Assembly (NCBI RefSeq): GCF_000330885.1
Contig: NC_020062.1
Span: 132,374 to 196,373 of the forward strand
Direction of reading: 5' to 3'
DNA length: 64,000 bases
Origin: Rhizobium tropici CIAT 899
Lineage (GTDB): Bacteria > Pseudomonadota > Alphaproteobacteria > Rhizobiales > Rhizobiaceae
Under the pieces are notes generated by a model. That model worked only from the letters and a program-made list of their open reading frames with translations. It was not told the origin of the DNA and made no database searches. The position numbers were made by a program, and so were the translations under genes. Positions 62,416 to 64,000 of this stretch are shown in pieces. Each line of letters begins with the position of its first letter. Within the stretch, counting starts at the first letter, position 1.

Positions 62416-64000
62416 TCACTCCGCAGCCATAGCGGGTTGCAGTTCGGGAGCCTTTTGCTCCGTATGATGTGTTGTTCCTTCAGTCGGCTTGATGCGGAAC
62501 CAGGTGGCATAGAGAGCAGGAAGGAAGAGCAGGATCATCACGGTCCCGACCGCCGTACCGCCGATCAGCGTGTAGGCCATCGAGCCCCAGAATACCGAAT
62601 GGGTGAGAGGAATGAAGGCAAGGACGGCCGCGAGCGCCGTCAGCATGACCGGACGTGTCCGCTGCACCGTGGCTTCGATGACGGCGTGATAGTCGTCCAG
62701 ACCGGCTGCCTGGTTTTCCTTGATCTGTTCAGTGAGGATCAAGGTGTTGCGCATCAGGATTCCCGCCAGACCGATCAGTCCGAGAATGGCATTGAAGCCG
62801 AACGGCTGATGGAAGAGGAGCAGCACCGGAACCACGCCCGCAAGGCCGAGCGGTCCCGTCAGCATGACCATGGTCATGGTCGACAGACTGCGGACCTGCA
62901 AGACGATGACGATCAGCATAGCGGCAATCATCGCCGGGAAGATCTGGACAAGGGCGACATTGGCCTTCAAGGATTCCTCGATGTTTCCTCCCATCTCGAT
63001 ACGATATCCGGCTGGAAGCGACGCGATCAGCGGCTGAAGCGCCTTCAGAATCTGCTGCGAAACTTCCGGGGGCTGCGTTGCCTCGTTGATGTCGGAGCGG
63101 ACGGTAATGACAGGCGTTCGATCGCGTCTTTTCAGGATCGGTTCTTCAAACCGGATTTCCGAGTGGCCGATCTGGTCGAGCGGAACCTGCCGGCCATCGC
63201 GGCTCATCAGCGAGAAGTCCGCGAGTCTTGAGGGATCGAGGCGGTTTTCGCCGGCGCTACGGGCGATGACAGGCACGGTGCGAATGTTCTCGCGAACCTG
63301 CGTGATCGGAATGCCGCTCAGCAATAATTGCATCTGCTGGGCTGCTTCCGCCGGCGAAAGACCGATGAGGCTCAGCCGATCCTGGTCTGGGACAAAGCGC
63401 AGCACCGGTGTGCGGTTGCCCCAGTCGCGGTTTGCCTGGCGGACATCCGGCACGGTCTTCATAATTTCCAAAGCCTTTTCGGAAATCTGGTACAGCTGCT
63501 TGGCATCAGGACCCATGATGCGGAACTCGACCGGGAACGGCGTGTAGGGACCGAAGACGAGCTGCGTAACACGGACATAGGCTTCGGGAGCGAGTCCGTC
63601 CGAGACGGCCTCGCGGAGGCGACGCTTCAGGATTTCACGTGTCTCGGCGTCAGGCGTCAGCACGACGATTTTGGCAAAGGACGGATCCGGCAATTCCGGC
63701 GCCATGGCGAAGAAGAAGCGAGGAGCGCCCTGCCCCACATAGCTCGTGACCGTCTTTGCCTCGGGCTGCTTCTGCAGCCATCCTTCGAGCTTCTCGACTG
63801 TCGCCGTCGTCGTCTCGATGCTGGTGCCCTCGGGCAAGCGGACCTCGACCAATACTTCGGGGCGGTCCGACGTCGGGAAGAATTGCTGCTTGACGGCTCC
63901 CATGCCAACGACGGAGATCCCCATGACGATGGCGACCACCGCGCATGTGACGAACTTGTGCCGCACGACAAACTCGATCATCCCCCGAAGGCGGCGATAA
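62416..64000 (-). CDS. RND efflux transporter (AcrB/HAE-type), C-terminal half; 5' end outside window
   Basis: About 527 residues, the second half of a ~1020-residue pump. MIEFVVRHKFVTCAVVAIVMGISVVGM is the helix 7 region. The second porter domain follows (VEVRLPEGTSIETTTATVEKLEGWL..., GPYTPFPVEFRIMGPDAKQLYQISEKAL), then helices 8-12 (FPAMIAAMLIVIVLQVRSLSTMTMVMLTGPLGLAGVVPVLLLF, GLIGLAGILMRNTLILTEQI, RPVMLTALAAVLAFIPL, TLIGGTAVGTVMILLFLPALYATWF). The frame is open to the last base, so the gene continues. It should export hydrophobic compounds with an adaptor encoded upstream, outside this window. Confidence 0.93.
   Translation of the reverse strand, partial: YRRLRGMIEFVVRHKFVTCAVVAIVMGISVVGMGAVKQQFFPTSDRPEVLVEVRLPEGTSIETTTATVEKLEGWLQKQPEAKTVTSYVGQGAPRFFFAMAPELPDPSFAKIVVLTPDAETREILKRRLREAVSDGLAPEAYVRVTQLVFGPYTPFPVEFRIMGPDAKQLYQISEKALEIMKTVPDVRQANRDWGNRTPVLRFVPDQDRLSLIGLSPAEAAQQMQLLLSGIPITQVRENIRTVPVIARSAGENRLDPSRLADFSLMSRDGRQVPLDQIGHSEIRFEEPILKRRDRTPVITVRSDINEATQPPEVSQQILKALQPLIASLPAGYRIEMGGNIEESLKANVALVQIFPAMIAAMLIVIVLQVRSLSTMTMVMLTGPLGLAGVVPVLLLFHQPFGFNAILGLIGLAGILMRNTLILTEQIKENQAAGLDDYHAVIEATVQRTRPVMLTALAAVLAFIPLTHSVFWGSMAYTLIGGTAVGTVMILLFLPALYATWFRIKPTEGTTHHTEQKAPELQPAMAAE

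Noticed and set aside
1..64000. tRNA or rRNA genes, integrase and att sites
   Set aside because: Reading both strands I found no cloverleaf-like segment with a T-loop, no rRNA sequence and no integrase; a covariance-model scan would be needed to be certain for tRNAs.

Overview
The window looks like accessory DNA of a Rhizobiaceae-type alphaproteobacterium (Rhizobium/Agrobacterium relatives). This rests on gene content, high-GC codon use, an IalB-family protein, an aap-type amino-acid ABC permease, and the density of LysR/TetR regulators, short-chain dehydrogenases and efflux pumps. I see no rRNA, tRNA, replication or conjugation genes and no CRISPR array. Several broken genes and IS remnants suggest a plasmid or a recombining chromosomal region.

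Layout. (1) 1-6.1 kb is a scarred end: an ABC permease cut by the window edge, an ABC ATPase broken after its first strands, a secreted protein with internally duplicated repeats, a complete IS3-family element with inverted repeats and a 3-bp target duplication, and a dead ISL3-family transposase. (2) 6.1-10.1 kb holds mostly minus-strand genes: a GNAT acetyltransferase, a small HTH-like protein, a catalytic-domain-only alanyl-tRNA synthetase homologue, a membrane protein, a VOC protein and a DUF2026-like protein. (3) 10.3-13.7 kb has TetR and MFS genes facing a possible regulator across a region with two palindromes. (4) 13.9-25.7 kb is a two-partner secretion operon: TpsB transporter, a 3127-residue TpsA exoprotein built of GLUG, YDG and MBG repeats, and an IalB-family protein. 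(5) 26.0-33.0 kb is a heavy-metal (probably Cu/Ag) efflux operon: a Met/Cys-rich protein, a FixH/YtkA-like protein, CusB and CusA, followed by an unlisted 39-residue Met-rich membrane peptide and an EamA transporter with a very His-rich tail.

(6) 33.7-42.6 kb is a poorly understood island: a PIN-domain toxin-antitoxin pair, a YhcG-type PDDEXK nuclease with a HEPN/DUF4145-like extension, a large repeat protein in a tight operon with two small genes, and a minus-strand run of four unrecognised genes, one frameshifted. (7) 42.5-51.4 kb carries TauE/SafE, TetR with divergent emrAB and three matching operators, SDR, LysR, epoxide hydrolase and Ohr. (8) 52-55.3 kb has a conserved hypothetical, a TPR protein, a VapBC module and a DUF2255 protein. 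(9) 55.3-64 kb holds SDR and LysR genes divergent from a quinone oxidoreductase, a scar where LysR, MFS and AraC fragments are butted together, another SDR, a doubly frameshifted PaaI thioesterase, and a TetR gene coupled to an RND pump that runs off the window.

Taken together, the intact modules serve surface adhesion, metal and drug export, detoxification of electrophiles/peroxides and toxin-antitoxin or possible conflict functions. The best candidates for new biology are the TPS operon with its IalB partner and C-terminal cysteine pair, the truncated AlaRS homologue, the Met-rich micropeptide after cusA, the nuclease-HEPN fusion, and the 37.4-42.6 kb unknown clusters. All assignments come from reading the sequence by eye; no database search was run.
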